Source: Atrichornis clamosus (lineage: Eukaryota > Chordata > Aves > Passeriformes > Menuridae). Taken from it: a stretch of DNA of 64,000 nucleotides. The stretch spans positions 1-64,000 of the forward strand of contig WBMZ01011595.1 in NCBI GenBank assembly GCA_013400975.1, given 5' to 3'. A program made the translations under genes and the position numbers. Positions 49,501 through 62,864 of the stretch are shown one piece after another. Positions within the stretch are counted from its first letter, which is position 1; every line of letters begins with the position of its first letter. The notes below the pieces were generated by a model. The model searched no databases. It worked only from the letters and a program-made list of their open reading frames with translations, and was not told the DNA's origin.

Positions 49501-52500
49501 AGGAACACACGGAGCTTTGGGGTTTCCACAGCAACTGGCAGATGCTCTGAGCAGGGCACCTGTGCCAGGGCACCTGCCATGGTCCCAGATACCACCCCAG
49601 GGCCTGTGGGGAATACTGAGGGCTGGGTACCTTCTCTGTGGTTGACCACGGCGAGGAAGGCTTCTCCCTCAATGACAAAGGCCTCCCAGTCCCTGGCACT
49701 GTGCGTGGTGATCCGCTGGTACGTGATGAATTTTGCTTTCCTGCGGCTCCACTTGTATATTACAGAGAACTCCTGACCCCTCCCATTCTGCTCAAAATTC
49801 GCCACTGCCAGGAAGATCTGAAAAAGGACAATCCAGGACAGCTTGGTTTTCTCCTCTCAAAACAGCACGGACAAGAACGGGGAGGTGGGATGGAGGGCCA
49901 GGGATGGAGATGGCTGGTGTGGGGCGAGACAGTCCTACTGGGGTCCCTGAGCAGTTTCCAAACAGCACAAAGTGGGGACAGGGACCCAGCGGCCTGTGGG
50001 GGTCTTTGTGCCTGGCAGGGACACAACCTGCAGCCAACAGCCTCTTAGAGGTAGGGAGGGAGAGCTGAGCTGTGTCTGCTCACGTCCCTCCAGCCCCAGA
50101 AATGGACAGCAGGAACATGAAATGTGCTGGGGAAGGAGCAGGGTCTGACTGCTAAACCTTCCTGTAAGGAAAGGTGGTTCAGAACAAAAATCACAGATAT
50201 GATAAAGATAACAATGACAATTATAACAATTCCCTGAGACAAAACATTTTTCAGACCAAGACACCCCTGTGCAGGTGTCAGGGACAACAGAGATGGCCAA
50301 GTGCAAGGCAGGGAGCACATCCAAGCTCTGTCATGCTGGCTCTGCCACTCCAGTGTCCTTCAGGTGGAGCGGCAGAGGTTATGTCTCAGTTTGGGTCACA
50401 AAGAGGCCTAGGCCCACAGCCCACAAGGAGGAGAGAGTCAGTGGGGGGGTTTCCTGCCTCCTGGCCTGTACAGCACCCTGCCAGCCCTATCCCAGGGCTT
50501 TGTTCAGACAAGGAGCAGCCACCCCCAAGGACAGGGGTGTGCTGGACCCCCCTGCCCCCAGAGAAGGTGCATCCCCAACTCTGCTCTCTTTGCAAGCCCC
50601 ATTTCAGGGAGCCCCTTTGGGGCATCTCCAGAAACAATTTCAGTGGGAGAGAAGCACCTGGATCCAGCCCCACAACACAGGAGTCTGAAGTCCTTTGGTC
50701 TGACAGGGACCACCAGGAGCCCCCATGCTGGCAGAGGAGCAGCAGGTCCCAGTGAAGTAACAAGGTACTGACACCCACAGAGGTGCATCCCCCCTGCCCC
50801 ATGTACAAGGAACTGGGCTGCTGGAGACACCAGTACTGAAGGTGCTGCTGGTGCAACACCTCTTTGGCCACCATCTCCATGAAGAAAAGTGCCAGTGTGA
50901 CTCCTCAGTGTTCCCATCTCCTGCCTGTGAGGGCGCAGCTGGAGTGATGGAGAGCAGTGTTGAGAATGCCAGGCACATTCCCAGCCCAAAGTCAGCACTG
51001 CAACACAGCTGCACTTCCAGGGCTTGACCAGGTTTTCTGCAGAACCCCACCATCAGGGACATTCCCCACCATCATGTTCCCTATCAGGAATGGTGGCTAC
51101 CATCACGTTCCCCTCCCACCAACAGGAGACACGTCCTGTTTGTATCCAACCGGCAGGGCTGTTGGTGTCACCAAGGCTGGAGGCAGGAATTTCGCCCATC
51201 CCTTTGTTCCTTAGAGCACAGGGCTGGCAATGGGGGAGCCCTGCAGCCACCCTGGTGACAAAGCCAGAATGGGTCATGACAAAGGGGGAGTAATCCCAGC
51301 TTCCCGGGGAGCCCCGCTCTCAGCAAATGGCTTTCTTGGGGCTCCTCGAAGGTAATAAGTAGCTTCCCAGGGGGAGGAACCAGGCAAATACTCTACTCAG
51401 ATTGCCTGGGGAGGAGAGGTGGCTCCAAAGTCCTGCAATGATTTAAAAGCAAGAGAGTTTAAAAATGTAGCCAGTTGGACTCAGTGGGTGTGGGGAGGGA
51501 ACTGCAGGCTCTGATGGCTCTTTAAGACCACAGGTATATCTCTGAGATGCAGTTACTTACTCTGCCAGGTGCTGGAAATGGCTTGGGTGAATGTAGCTGT
51601 GTCTCAGCAAAATGATTAAACACAGCAGGCAGCCCACAGATGAGCCAGCAGTCCCTGGAGGGCCCCGGATCACGAGCATCAGCATGACCCCATCAAAGAC
51701 AGGAGGCAGAGAGATTCACCCCCGAGACATGCCCCAGACTCCGAGCATCAGAGAAGCCAGTGTTGGGCAACTGCAGTTTAATGAACTGAAACATGGAGGC
51801 ACCTTTCCATCAGACTCACCTTCTTTCCAATGGTGAAATACTTCCAGGACTGAGCCTGGTGGGTGGGGATGTTCTGGTAGGGCACAAACTTCCCGTCGGT
51901 CCACCTGTAGATGGCCGATCCCGGGGGGCTGATCCGGTTGGCCGTGGCTGCGAACAGTCCCACCTTCGGGATGGTGAAGACCTCAATGCCCATCGTCTCC
52001 GAGTTGGTCACCAGGTTCTGGTACTCCTCCACATAGTCCAGCCTGTGTTTGACTGGGAGCACACCAAAAAGAGGGGTGAGGTTAAAAGCAGATGATTTTG
52101 GCTGGAGAGGGGCCCTGTGAGGGCCAGCTCAGGGGCACTTGCTGCTGTGAGGAGCTTTATGAGGGAAATGAAGGTCCTGGTGTCACTAGGGGTGAAGGGC
52201 CAAACCAAGGGGGTGGTAAAAGGCCAGACTCCATCTCGATGGGCAGCACATCCAGCCCCATGCATCCCTGCCTGTTCTCCAGCTGAGGGCAGGGCTGTCT
52301 CCTTTGGGAGCAGGAAGGAACCCCATGCCACGGACTTTGATTGCTTTCATATAGTAATCCTCAAGAGAACAAGGAGATGACAGGAGGAGAGGTTAGAGAA
52401 GACTAAGACAGAATTAATGCCGGAAATTGGAGCAGAATCATCCAGATGGATGGGCACTGGAAGGGACAAACGACAGGAGAAGGCCCAGTGTTGGTAGCAT

Positions 52501-55500
52501 CAAGGGGCACAGGTCAGTAAGATCCCAGCATGAGGTCTTCTTGGGGAAAGAAGGACACAGTGCCAATCCTGATGACTTCCAGAGGTAGGGAAGGATAGGG
52601 CATCCCCACTGCTAGCTCCTGTGGGGAGCAAATGGCTCATCCAAACCCACCCAGGGAGTATCAGCAGAAGAAAAATGCTGGGAAAAGAGGGAAGGGAAGG
52701 ATGGTTCAGTTGGGTTCTCTCTGCTCCCCCTTGTCCATCCCACAAGTGCTTTGGCACCAGGAGCACCAGCACCTTTGGGAACCCATGGAAGGGAGCACCC
52801 CAGCACCCTGAGAATGGCTCTCCATGGGGTAAGCTGTCCTGCTCAGACAGGTCAGGAGCTCATCCTGCCCAGAAAAGCCCTAGGAGGGACAGATAACATG
52901 GAGAAAGTGGATGGACCACGGAGGCATTTGAATCCAGACATGCTCTGGATGTGTTGTTGTGGGCACCGAGAGCAAAGCAATGCCTGGCCAAGCAGGGAAG
53001 AGACAGCGGGACACCCAAGCCCCTCACTCTGCCGCTGATCACCATCCCAAAGTGGTCGCAGGGGCAAATCTCAGCTCCTGCTCTGCTGCCAATCTTCCTC
53101 CCTCCCTGAGAGCTCCATTACCTCCCCTCTGGTACCTTCCAGCATGGAGACCCAGGCGCTGCCGTTGCAGAGGTACAGCCCTCGTCGGGAGGCGTTGAAC
53201 CAGAACTGCGCCTTCTCCTGCTTGGTGCAGCGTGGACGGGCCCCCAGGGTCACCTTCGTGTCAGTCTCTGGGCACAGAGAGGAGTGAGGCGGGAGCCTCT
53301 TCGTGCACACAGTGGAGGAGCAGAGAGCCAGGAGGGTTGCATGTCCTGGTCTCACTCTGATGATGGGCACTGGGGAATGGGGGAAGCGGAATCCCAGCAC
53401 CAATCTGGGAAGCCACAGACTGGGAAAACCCTGTGTGGGGCCACTGACACGAGTTCAGCACTGCCGAGGGACCCAGGCAGGGGCACCCTGTCTCTCCATG
53501 GGGATTTTGGACAGGGATCCCACACACTGAGAAGCAGAGAGGCTGGGAACACCCTCTTCCCCTCTGCTCCCACTTTGTTCCCAGCCCCACGCGAAGAGCC
53601 CTCCTCACAGAGGTGGAAGCGGCCGGCAGAGCCCGCCCTGCAGGGGCACTGACCGTAGGGGTATTTGAGCACCTCGTTGCTCACTGCCTTCGCAGGGACG
53701 TCCTGGAGGGCGGTGGGGACAGAGAGCGTTGCTACTTTGAAGTTCACGGCGCGGCATATCCGAGGGGTGGCATCGGCTCCTGGCAGCAGGACAAGCTGTC
53801 TCAGCAAGCCCTGGGAAAGTGGGAGCAGAGGGATGGAGAGCAAGACCAGCAAGACCACAGTATGGGAACTGCAGGTGATTCATGCCTTGGATTTCTTGCC
53901 CAACTCCTGCTCATTGCCCTCACTCCTGGCATGCGGAAGTCTCCATGGGATTCATGCACATTAATCAGATCCCAGGTGTCCAGCTGGGGCTATCTAACAA
54001 CTGGTGTGGGGGAGCATTGGCACGGGGCTCAGAGCTGCAGCTGCCTTTCACTGCCTCCACATGGGAAGGACCCACAGCCACCTCTGCTTCCTGTGCCATG
54101 GCCCAAGCCCTGCCATCGCCGGGGACTGAGAGGGGGCTGTGGGTCACCCCGTGGCCAGGCACGAGCACCCCGGGCACCCCGGGGTACCCCCGGGCACCTC
54201 ACACCATGGGGCACCTACCGTGAACACGCCTTTCCTCCTCCGCCTGTTGCCCAGGTAGAAGCTGGCTCTCCTCACCGACAGCGAGGCTGGGAAGGGCGTC
54301 TCCACCACCCTGGGGACGGGCAGACAAGAGGTAGGGGACGATTTCATGGCATCTACTGGTGGCCGAAGCAGATGCTGGTGGAAGACTATCACCCTGCCCA
54401 CCCTGCTGAGCCCCCGCCGCTGCCCTCAACCTACACATCCTTGGGGATGCTGCAGTCCACTGTCAGGGAGAAGGACTGGCCGGAGACAGCCAGGATGAGC
54501 GTGTGCCACTGGTTGTCGGAGAGGGAGACGTTGGGGAAGGTGACGCGGGTCTGCCAGCCGCCGGCGCGCTCCTGGCTCCAGAAGAGGAAGTGGAGCCTGT
54601 CGGGGGCGTAGCGCAGCCCCACCAGCACGCTGGGGCTCTCCTCCACCATCAGCGTGAAGATGTACTCGTTCCTCTGCGGGAGGGCACGGGCTCACACCTG
54701 CGGGGCCGGGCCGTGCCCGCGCCGTGCCCGGCCGGCGCCGCTTACCTTGGCGGGGACGCTGAGCACCCTCAGCGTGACGATGATGGAGAACTCCTCGGGG
54801 AAGCGGTCGCAGTGGATGAAGAGCCGGGAGGCGGGGAAGCCCAGGGCGCGGGGCCGCGAAGCGGCGAGCTGGAAACCGCGCACCCCCTGCGCCTGGAACA
54901 CCCGCATGCCGCGGGCCAGGCCCCCGGCCGGGAGCACCTCCGAGAGGATGTCCAGCGGGCGCAGGTCTGTGCCAAGAGACAGTGGAGCACGTCACGACGG
55001 CGGAAGCCATCCCACCCTGTTCCGCTGTGGGATGCAGTAAGCACAGCGCTGGCTGAGGTGCTCCGCAGCAGCAGGATGGCCTGACATGCCCCAGTAGCCT
55101 GCTGGCCCTTGCCTGGGGTCTGCCCGGAGCCCCTGCTTCAGGACCAGAGGGAAGGTTTGCCATCCAGACACTAAGGCTGGCACCTCCATCCCCACAGCAG
55201 GAACACCAAGTGTATCCCAGTGATGCAGCTCTGAATGCTGACATGGAGCCAGGACCTGCCAGCCAGGCAGCTCCAGGCTGCCACCAGCTTCCTCAGGATC
55301 CACTGGCATCAGCAACTGCAGCCAGAGCCAGGGGAGCAGGCAGGGATCGGTACCACAGATTTGCTCGCAGGGCAGCCACCCGTCCCCATCTCTGTCCCCA
55401 GAGCAGTGGGGACAGCTTTACCCCTCCAGTCCTGGTTCAGGCTCTCCAACCAGCCCTAATTGCACACAGGCACACACACTCACCCAGCAGGCACCAAAAC

Positions 55501-57489
55501 CACTCATTATAAATAATTATCCTCTCCCCAGAGAAGAAAACACCGTGCCCAGCCCCAGGGCATCACCTTGGTGAGAACACACAGGGCACCAGCACCACAA
55601 AGTGTCACCCCACCGAGCAGTGCCAGGTCTGACATCTCAGCACAGGAAGGGCTGTACCAGCTGTGGGGACTTCTCCAACCTTCCCGGCCTTGGACCCTCC
55701 TGGTTTTGTTTTTTAATGCTTCCCTGGCAGAGAAGGGAGATGATGCCCAAGAGAAGCACTTGGCTACACTAAAACAACCCTGATTCCATCCCAACCCTGC
55801 TGAGACACAGCTTTTAGCTCCAATTTGTACTAATAAATCCGGGCTGCTGGGGCACAGCGGGAGAGCTGGGAGGGAGGGAGCTGGAAGCAAGGCTGGGCCG
55901 TGTGTCTGAATCCAAACCAGCTGGAGAAGGGAAGCACTTCCTCCAGACATCCCTGGCCAGCGCAGTTCCAGATGGGCAGAGCAAAGAGGAATCTGCTCAT
56001 GTGGCTCCATCCATCCCCAAGTGGGGAGATTGGTGAGGTCCTTCCCACCCTGCAAGCTCTGTGTGCCCCCTGCCCACCCCACCAATGGTTTAAGCTGTTC
56101 CTAAAGCTAGTGGGGGAGTTTTAACTGGAACAGCTGATTTCAGAAATGCACCACTCAGGGAACGGTCAGTTCCTGTTTTTCCCAGCAAAATGTACAAGCT
56201 GAACTCAGGCTTGGATTTGCAGAGGGGTTTAGGAGCCCCCAATTGCCCCTGGGTTGGTGGGGATGAGCCAGGGGACAGCTCAGCTGGGACTGGAGATTGT
56301 GTGCCTGGAAGGGGCCAAGTCCTAAAACCAAACCCAAATCCCTAAATCCAAAGATGTGCATCCCAGTCTGCCTCTCACATCCATCACAGCTAAGGCTGGG
56401 AGAGCAGCTGGGGTGCTCCAGCCCAATTTGGGCAGCACAAGTGGTGTCGGGAAGCCTCGCACTGGAGTCCCAGGATAATGCTGGGGCCTCAACATCCCCA
56501 GGATCCCTCCAGCCAAGGGTGCTTGGGGGCAGTGGGGACATTCCCAGAGAGACCAGAGCACCTCAGGGAGGAGGCAGTGGGCAGAAACTCTCCGATCTCA
56601 CCCTGTTCTTCTTCTCACATTATCTGGGCTGTAATAAAATGCAAATAACAGTTGCCATCAAACTGGGACAAGCCCCAAGCACACAGAGCCTGGGCCCAAG
56701 CAGCTGCAAAAGCTGAGCTCAGGCTTCACTGCCCACACAGCACGGGGATGGGGATGGGATGGCAGAGCCAGGGCACGGGGATACTCTTCAGTTCAGGCTC
56801 CTCTCGGAAATGCCATTGGAGCTGCCAGCTCCACGGCTGGGGACGGTGGGACTGAAACTTTTGCTGCCGGGAGGGCGGAGGTCGTGCCTGTCAGAGCACA
56901 GAAAATCCGGGGCGGGAGGGACTTTCCAGCGGGACTTCACGGCTCTCCTCTCCTTCTTCCAGCCCTTCCACTCCCCTCTTGCCTCCAGCAGAGCCTGGGA
57001 CAGCGCTTGTGCCGCGGGGACAGGGGCACACAGCTCTCCCCACAGTTCCGGGAGGGCTCGTTGCTCCCCGGTTGCCACTGTGGCGGCTGCAGGCACGGGA
57101 ACGACCCCACCACCTCGGTCCGTGGGTGCTGGCAGGGTGGTGGCAGCTGCAGCACCTGAGGCTTCGCTGTCCCTCGGTCCGCTGGCACCTGGGCACCGAA
57201 GCACTGGGGCTCGGCTGCCAACGAGAGGCTGACCCATGCGGGGCGTGCCCCCCAAAACAGAGCACACCTTCTGGGGTCTGCCCTGGCGGCATGGGGAGCA
57301 TCCCATCCATGGGAGCACACTAGTCCCAGCACGTTTCCCAGCAGGGTTAACACCTGGGACCCCCCCGGAGCAGCCCACCCGCCCTCCGCTCCTACCTGTG
57401 CAGTGCTGCCACGTCCTGCCCCCTCGGATGAAGCCCCCGCCGCTGGCCCAGCGGAGGAGGATGACCCAGAGCAGCAGCCGAGCCGACAT
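46520..57489 (-). CDS. TSPEAR: Thrombospondin-type laminin G domain and EAR repeat protein
   Basis: Twelve coding exons in transcript order: 57489-57396, 54966-54746, 54673-54435, 54309-54219, 53810-53654, 53267-53136, 52052-51820, 49817-49631, 48110-47881, 47793-47606, 47036-46935, 46673-46520 (2028 nt, 675 aa; human about 669, also 12 exons). It opens with a signal peptide ([14 protein letters not shown]). Exons 2-5 form the laminin-G/TSPN-like domain ([42 protein letters not shown]). Exons 7-12 hold seven EAR/EPTP repeats, seen as [46 protein letters not shown] and DWEAFHTA. The EAR set is predicted to fold as a seven-bladed propeller. The protein is secreted; human variants are linked to deafness and ectodermal dysplasia. 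All introns are GT-AG and frames close exactly. An upstream in-frame ATG (57540) would hide the signal peptide. Confidence 0.96.
47343..47543 (+). repeat. CR1 LINE 3' fragment (sense; antisense to TSPEAR)
   Basis: AAACTAAAAGAGGAGAGGCC, GAGATTGCCCAGAGAAGTTG, GGAAGTGTCCAAGGCCAGGT and a CAGTCTGGGATTCTCTGAG tail. It lies in TSPEAR intron 10. Confidence 0.88.
54967..57395 (-). other. TSPEAR intron 1 (2.4 kb), no nested genes seen
   Basis: Between exon 1 donor and exon 2 acceptor there is no cysteine-rich keratin-associated frame or any other exon I can recognise on either strand. Confidence 0.65.
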
Positions 57490-57850
57490 CGGGGGCCTGG
57501 CCTTAGGGGGTCCATCCACAGGGACCCCCCTGCTGTCCACTCCTCCCTGCCCCGACAGGCGCTGCTCGGCTCAGCTCCCCGGGGGCTCTCGCATGCTCTG
57601 CAGGGGGAACCCCCGGAGACCCCAACACCGATGCGTTCTCCCCGGGGTCACCCCAGGCTGTTACACCCCGGCTCTCCGCCGATGCTTTGCGTAGGCATCG
57701 CCCCTGTGGGCACGGCCGGAGCGGCGGGCGGGGGCTGGCGGGGGTCCCCTGGGGCGGCCGCCGAGGCAGTGCCGGCTGCAGCCTGCGCACAGACATTTAA
57801 ATGAGAGGTCGGCGGTGGGAGAGGAGGAGTCCCGGCTCCTCCGAGAGCTT
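57000..57850 (-). promoter_or_regulatory. GC-rich TSPEAR 5' end and probable promoter
   Basis: G+C- and CpG-rich sequence spans exon 1 and several hundred bases upstream. On the minus strand a TATA-like GATAAAAG (within 57847-57862) lies about 365 bases before the start codon. Whether it is used is unknown. Confidence 0.45.
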
Positions 57851-57902
57851 TTATCTTTTGCCCAACCCTCTGGAAGGCGGCTTTGGGGAGGGATTTTTTA
57901 AT

Positions 57903-57920
57903 TGTTTTTTTTTTTTTTTT
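57903..57920. repeat. Poly(T) tract
   Basis: TTGTTTTTTTTTTTTTTTT-type run just upstream of the TSPEAR GC-rich end. Simple sequence; no adjoining retrocopy is evident. Confidence 0.8.
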
Positions 57921-58489
57921 GCTTTATTTCTTCCCTTCCTTTCATTTTTGGTGATTCATTTTTCTGGGCTTACATAGGAGTAGGTGGGAGATTCACCCCT
58001 GCCTGGAGACACCAAGGTGGGAACCTTTCTGCCCCTAAATGTGTTGGTTTTCTGGCAGCACAATCCCAGCTCATGTCGGATGAAAGACCCCTCTGGACTC
58101 TACCATGCCCAAAAATAAGTCAGACCCCACAAAATGCATATTTCTCCCCCAAAACTGTCCTGGGCAGGTGATGCACATCCAGTGCCCCAGGCAAGGCTCC
58201 ATTTCAAGGGCCAGCCACCAGACCCAGCCCCGCCACAAGAATGCCACCAGTTTGGAAATCCTCAAGGTTCCACTGTTACAATGGGAGCAACGGCAGTGGA
58301 AAAACTCCCTGCACACAGTGAGCTCTGCTGGGCTCCTGCAGCCACAGAACGAGACTCTTCCATTCCCCAAACAATTGAAACAGGCTCCCACCCCACCCCC
58401 ACCCCCAAAGCCTTCCCGCAAGGCAAGTGCTGGAATAGAGAGCGGATGGCCAGGATCAAACGCCAAAAATTGTGTCGCAAACTGGGGGT

Positions 58490-58620
58490 TTTTGTCAGCG
58501 AGGAACAGCTGGGGCCGGACCCGCGGCCGTGTTCGCTGCCCGTCTGTCCGCACCCCGAAACCGGCCGTGCTGGGACTGTGAGAGCACAGCCCAAGGAGTG
58601 CAGCCCGCGGCGGAGTGCAG
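58490..58620. promoter_or_regulatory. Small CpG-rich patch
   Basis: About 130 bases of CpG-rich sequence (GGACCCGCGGCCG, GCCCGCGGCGGAG) in otherwise ordinary DNA about 1 kb upstream of the TSPEAR start. No exon is associated; a distal element is only a guess. Confidence 0.25.
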
Positions 58621-60271
58621 CACCCTGCACTTCTGTCCCAAGTCCCCGGAGGAGCTGTACAGAACCCCAAGACACCACAACGTTGGTGCCTCTGTCTCAG
58701 AGCCTGGAGAGTGGCTGTGTGCCGGTCCAACAGCCCTGGTAGGGTGGCATGGAGCTTCGCCTCTCCAAACAACTTCCCTCTGGGCATGCCCCAAATTAGG
58801 GCTCTACCGGGATCATGCTTAAACAGAGCTCAACCTCTCTGCAAGAGAGAGCTGCAGAGGTGAGGCACTGCTGTCTCCTTATCATCCTCCTCCTCGTGCT
58901 AGGGATGGTGTCCGGGGCCACAGCCATAACCAAACCTGGGGGTCCCAAATGGCAGACAGGGATCCTGAAAGGCACCTGGTGGTCACGAATGGCAGCTGCT
59001 GGAGTTGACCACAAGGGATGCAGGAGACACAGACCATCCCATCTTCCCTGACGGTCCCTCCTGATGCTCCACGCAGCCTTGGGGACACCCACCAGGGCCA
59101 GGACTGGGAGCAGAGACCTCACTGGAATCCCAAGCTATGGGAAGTAGGAGACTGGTGTTCCAAGCACGTCTGGCGGAGAGGTGGGTGCATGGGAGGGGAG
59201 GCTCAGGTTGGCACTGGAGAAGGCATCACAAATAAGAATCAGAGCTGCCACATCTCCCAGGGCTGCACACATGTGTCAAGTTAAGTGCGGCTTTGGGAGC
59301 TGGCAGCGCCGCCCTGAGCAGGGGATGGACTTGGGGAAGGCTCCTGCTGAGGCTCTGCAAGGGTCCAGGCAGGGAGGGAAAGTCCTGGCAGAGATTCCAG
59401 GTCGACTGGTTTTCCAAAGGGGATGCAGCCACCTTTGAGTGCTTTCTTAGCTGAAAAATCAGTTGGTGGAGACATCTTCAGAGCCAAGGGCACAGCTGTG
59501 GGTGTCACCTCGAGAAGCAGGAGATCTGTGGACTTCCAGGCAGGAGGCTGACGAATCAAAGCTCCCACTGATAAGCATGGAGGACGCAGTGGGCTCAGGC
59601 TGCTCTTCAGCCATGTTAATGAACAGTTTCCTGGTGAGGACAGGGATGCTGATGGTCCTTGAGGGTTTTCCCCATCACTGGCCTGGGGATGCTGGCATGG
59701 CAGAAGATGGTGGAGCGGCTTGGGAGTGCCTGGTGCTTTCCTCCCCGCCTGGGGAACCAAGCTGCGATGTGAAGTAAGGACAGGGACACACCACTCCCTG
59801 CTGTCCCATTGCGTCCAGGACCTGCTCCATGTCCCAAGGACAGTAGGAAGCGGTCTGCAAAATAGTTCCTAAGCACACAGGCACACATTCCTATGTGCAG
59901 CAGCAAGCACGAGGGGATGAAATAGAAGAGACAAACAGCGAGACGTTTGCCTAATTCACATGGGGCATAAATAAAACCATGTGGCCGCTCCGAACAAAAT
60001 GATCCTTGGATTTTCACCAAAAAGGTTTGGTCATCCCTGGGTTAGGAAAGGTTGAGAAACCCATCTGTAGGCAATCCATGGCAAGCAGAGCTTTCACGCA
60101 GGGGACAGCGTGAGGAGGGCACCTCATCGACGCCAGGGACCGGCTGGACCCTGCATACGGGGGAACTGTGTTTCCAAGGCTGTAACTCATTCCTTATTAT
60201 CTGCAGACACAAAGTCTTGTTTCAGGGCTTCATGCCTTTTTCATTTCAGTCTTTATTCCTGACATCTGTAT

Positions 60272-60322
60272 ATAATCAGAGAATCCTTTAGGTTGGAAAA
60301 GACCTCTTAGATGGTCAAGTAT
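60272..60322 (-). repeat. CR1 LINE tail remnant (antisense)
   Basis: ATCAGAGAATCCTTTAGGTT followed by GGAAAAGACCTCTTAGATGG: the terminal 50 bases of a CR1 subfamily in reverse. Confidence 0.75.
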
Positions 60323-62107
60323 TTCTCCCTGAAATGCAGTGCACACACAGACACCAGCCAAGGCAAAGCTTTAAGGGACCCCATAAATAAGTGACAGACA
60401 AATACCCATCTTGTGGCGTCCCCAACCTCTGTCCACCCTCCTGCCTGCACCAGCAGGGCCAGGGGAGCCTGCCACACTCACACCCATGGGTATGGAGCTG
60501 GAGGTCAGGGATAAGCACACAGAGGTGGTCTCACCTGTGTGAGCAGCAGGGTGGGGATCAGTTCTTTGGGATCAGTTATGAAGGGGGCAGAGAATTGGTC
60601 TCAGAGTGACATCCCAGATCGCAGTTCCCCAAATCACAGTTTGGGCTGAACAACTGGAAAACCTTCCTCAGGATGCCAGGATGAGGTCTCCATCCTCAGC
60701 TGTTTCTGAAGCCCCTCCCTTGTCACCTCTGCCCTTTCTCCCAGGCTGAAAATCTTCCATGTTTTCTGGAGCAACTTCATCCCCTTGTGTCCAACCCACC
60801 AACACAAAGCGGAGTTCCGGCAAGAAACCTCCGCACCAGGAAACCTGTCAGCATGGTACAGAAGCACAAATGTCTTTAACCCCAATGCCTTTCTAAAGCT
60901 GAATTCCCAGAAGTTTTGGAGAGGTTGCCAGGAAAAGTTTTGTGAAAGACTGGGAGGATTGCAAAAGGCACCATTTTTAGGAAAACCACCAAAAAAAAGC
61001 ACAAAGCTGCCCCAACACAGCAAATCTTGCTGCCAGCTCCCCAGCGTGGAGCTGCCTTGGTGAGCAATCCCTGCCAGGCAGTGGTGAGCCACCAGCACTG
61101 CTCACGTCCCAGAGCCCTCCATGTCCCCACACCCACTGCCAGCCTCAGGAATGAAGGATCTGGGAGCCTCCAGCAGGGCTCCCTGGCTTTGACCGTGGCA
61201 GCAGGCAGTGGGTGGCAGCCCTTGCCCCTGCCCAGACAGCCGGGAGCAAGCTGAACATCCTGCCCCGCATTTGGAGGACACATGGCAGCAGAGCTGGCAG
61301 GCTCTGAAAGGGCTCCCAAAAGCACTTAACTTTCACCAGTACCAGGGAAGACAGGCTTTGAGACCTGGCTTTGAGACCACACTTCCACACGGGAGCTGTT
61401 TCAGATGGGTGCACCCCCCAGAGCTGCACCTCCCCTCACTTTGCCCCTGCCTGTGACCAACACCCCTTCACTACTGTCCATCGGTGACGTGGTTGTTTTA
61501 ATTTTTGTCACTTTCCCCCTGTGTGCCCAAACCTGTTGAAGAGGCTGAGCCACCTCCCTGCAGCCACAGGCTCCCCAAATTCACCACGTTCCAGCAAGGC
61601 AGCTCTGTATTGATGGAGGGCATCCAACCCAGGCAACCATGAGCATGTTGACTATGGAAATGGTGCTCTGGGTATTTTCTGTAGGTCTCAGTTCTACACG
61701 GAGGCAAAAGAGCAGGAGAGTGGCTCACACATCACCTGGTGGTGGTGCAGGAGGTCCAGGAGCTCTGTCTGGACCCCGCGCTCCACTTGAAATGGGAAAA
61801 TTCTGCTTGGCTTTGAGCTCAGCTGAGATCTCTCCACAAAGGGAGCAAACAGCGTTCCAGAAGCCAAGGTGAAGGAGGCAACACTCCTGTTCCATGCTTA
61901 TTGCCTGTGCTTTGAGCTCCTTCAGTGACAGTTCTTGTCCCAACATCCCGGGGGTGTGCAGAGCAGGTGGGGGGTTTGGAAACATCTGAACCCCTTTTTT
62001 GCTTCATCAGGAGCAGCAGCTCAGCAGGCTAACACACCCACCTGGGGGCTCTGTGTGGGGGACCATCATCTCGGCCAAGCAAATCCTGTGCCAAGTGCCA
62101 GGTGTTT

Positions 62108-62275
62108 AGTGTTGCCCAGAGATGTTGTTGACTCTCCATCCCCGGAAGTGTTCAAGGCCAGGTTGGATGGGGCTTGGAGCAACCTGGGCTAGTGGAAGGT
62201 GTCCCTGCCCATGGCAGGGGATTGGAACAAGATGAGCTTTAATATCCAATACAAACCATTCTGGGATTCTATGAT
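62108..62275 (+). repeat. CR1 LINE 3' fragment (sense)
   Basis: TGTTGCCCAGAGATGTTGTT, GGAAGTGTTCAAGGCCAGGT, CTAGTGGAAGGTGTCCCTGC and the CATTCTGGGATTCTATGAT tail. Confidence 0.9.
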
Positions 62276-62844
62276 CTCTCTCTGTAGGCTGCCTTGGAGT
62301 AACACCTGAGCCCCAGGGCTGGCTCTGGCATGGGGAGAGGAGTCTCCCTTGGCAGCAGAGGGAAACCCTCCTCCGTCTTTTCTTGTAGCCCTTTGATCCA
62401 GGCAGTGACCACACGCGCCAGCTCACAACAGGCAGATGGAGTTAAGTAGCACAAAGAGCCACAGCAGGGAAACCCAGGGATTTCCCCCACATGCTTGGGC
62501 CCATCGAAGACCAGCAGGGATAGAAAATGGGAAGCACGGTGCTGCTTGGACCAAAATCACCCCATGGCTCCCTGGTTAGGGACCAGGCAGCACCTTCTCT
62601 CCCAGAAGTCCACCTCAGACCGCTGGCCCCGGGAAGATGCGGGCATTACAACCCCCTCCCCAGTGCTGGCAGCAAATCTGGGCTGGGGCCAGGTCCTCCC
62701 TCCTAACCGAGCATGGACTGAGGTCCCTGCAGCCAACAGCAGCTTTAGATCATTTTGCTCTGAGGCCCCAAGAAAACCTGCAGCCCCGGAATGCAGAGAA
62801 TCACTGACCAATTTTGCCGCTCACTCTATGACAACGTCAAGCTT

Positions 62845-62863
62845 TAATTATTATTATTATTAT
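62845..62863. repeat. ATT trinucleotide microsatellite
   Basis: About six ATT units at the left edge of a GC-rich patch. Confidence 0.85.
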
Positions 62864-62864
62864 A

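Noticed and set aside
53613..54611. 332-codon plus-strand frame opposite TSPEAR exons 3-5
   Set aside because: Antisense to spliced TSPEAR exons and crosses their introns; no domain.
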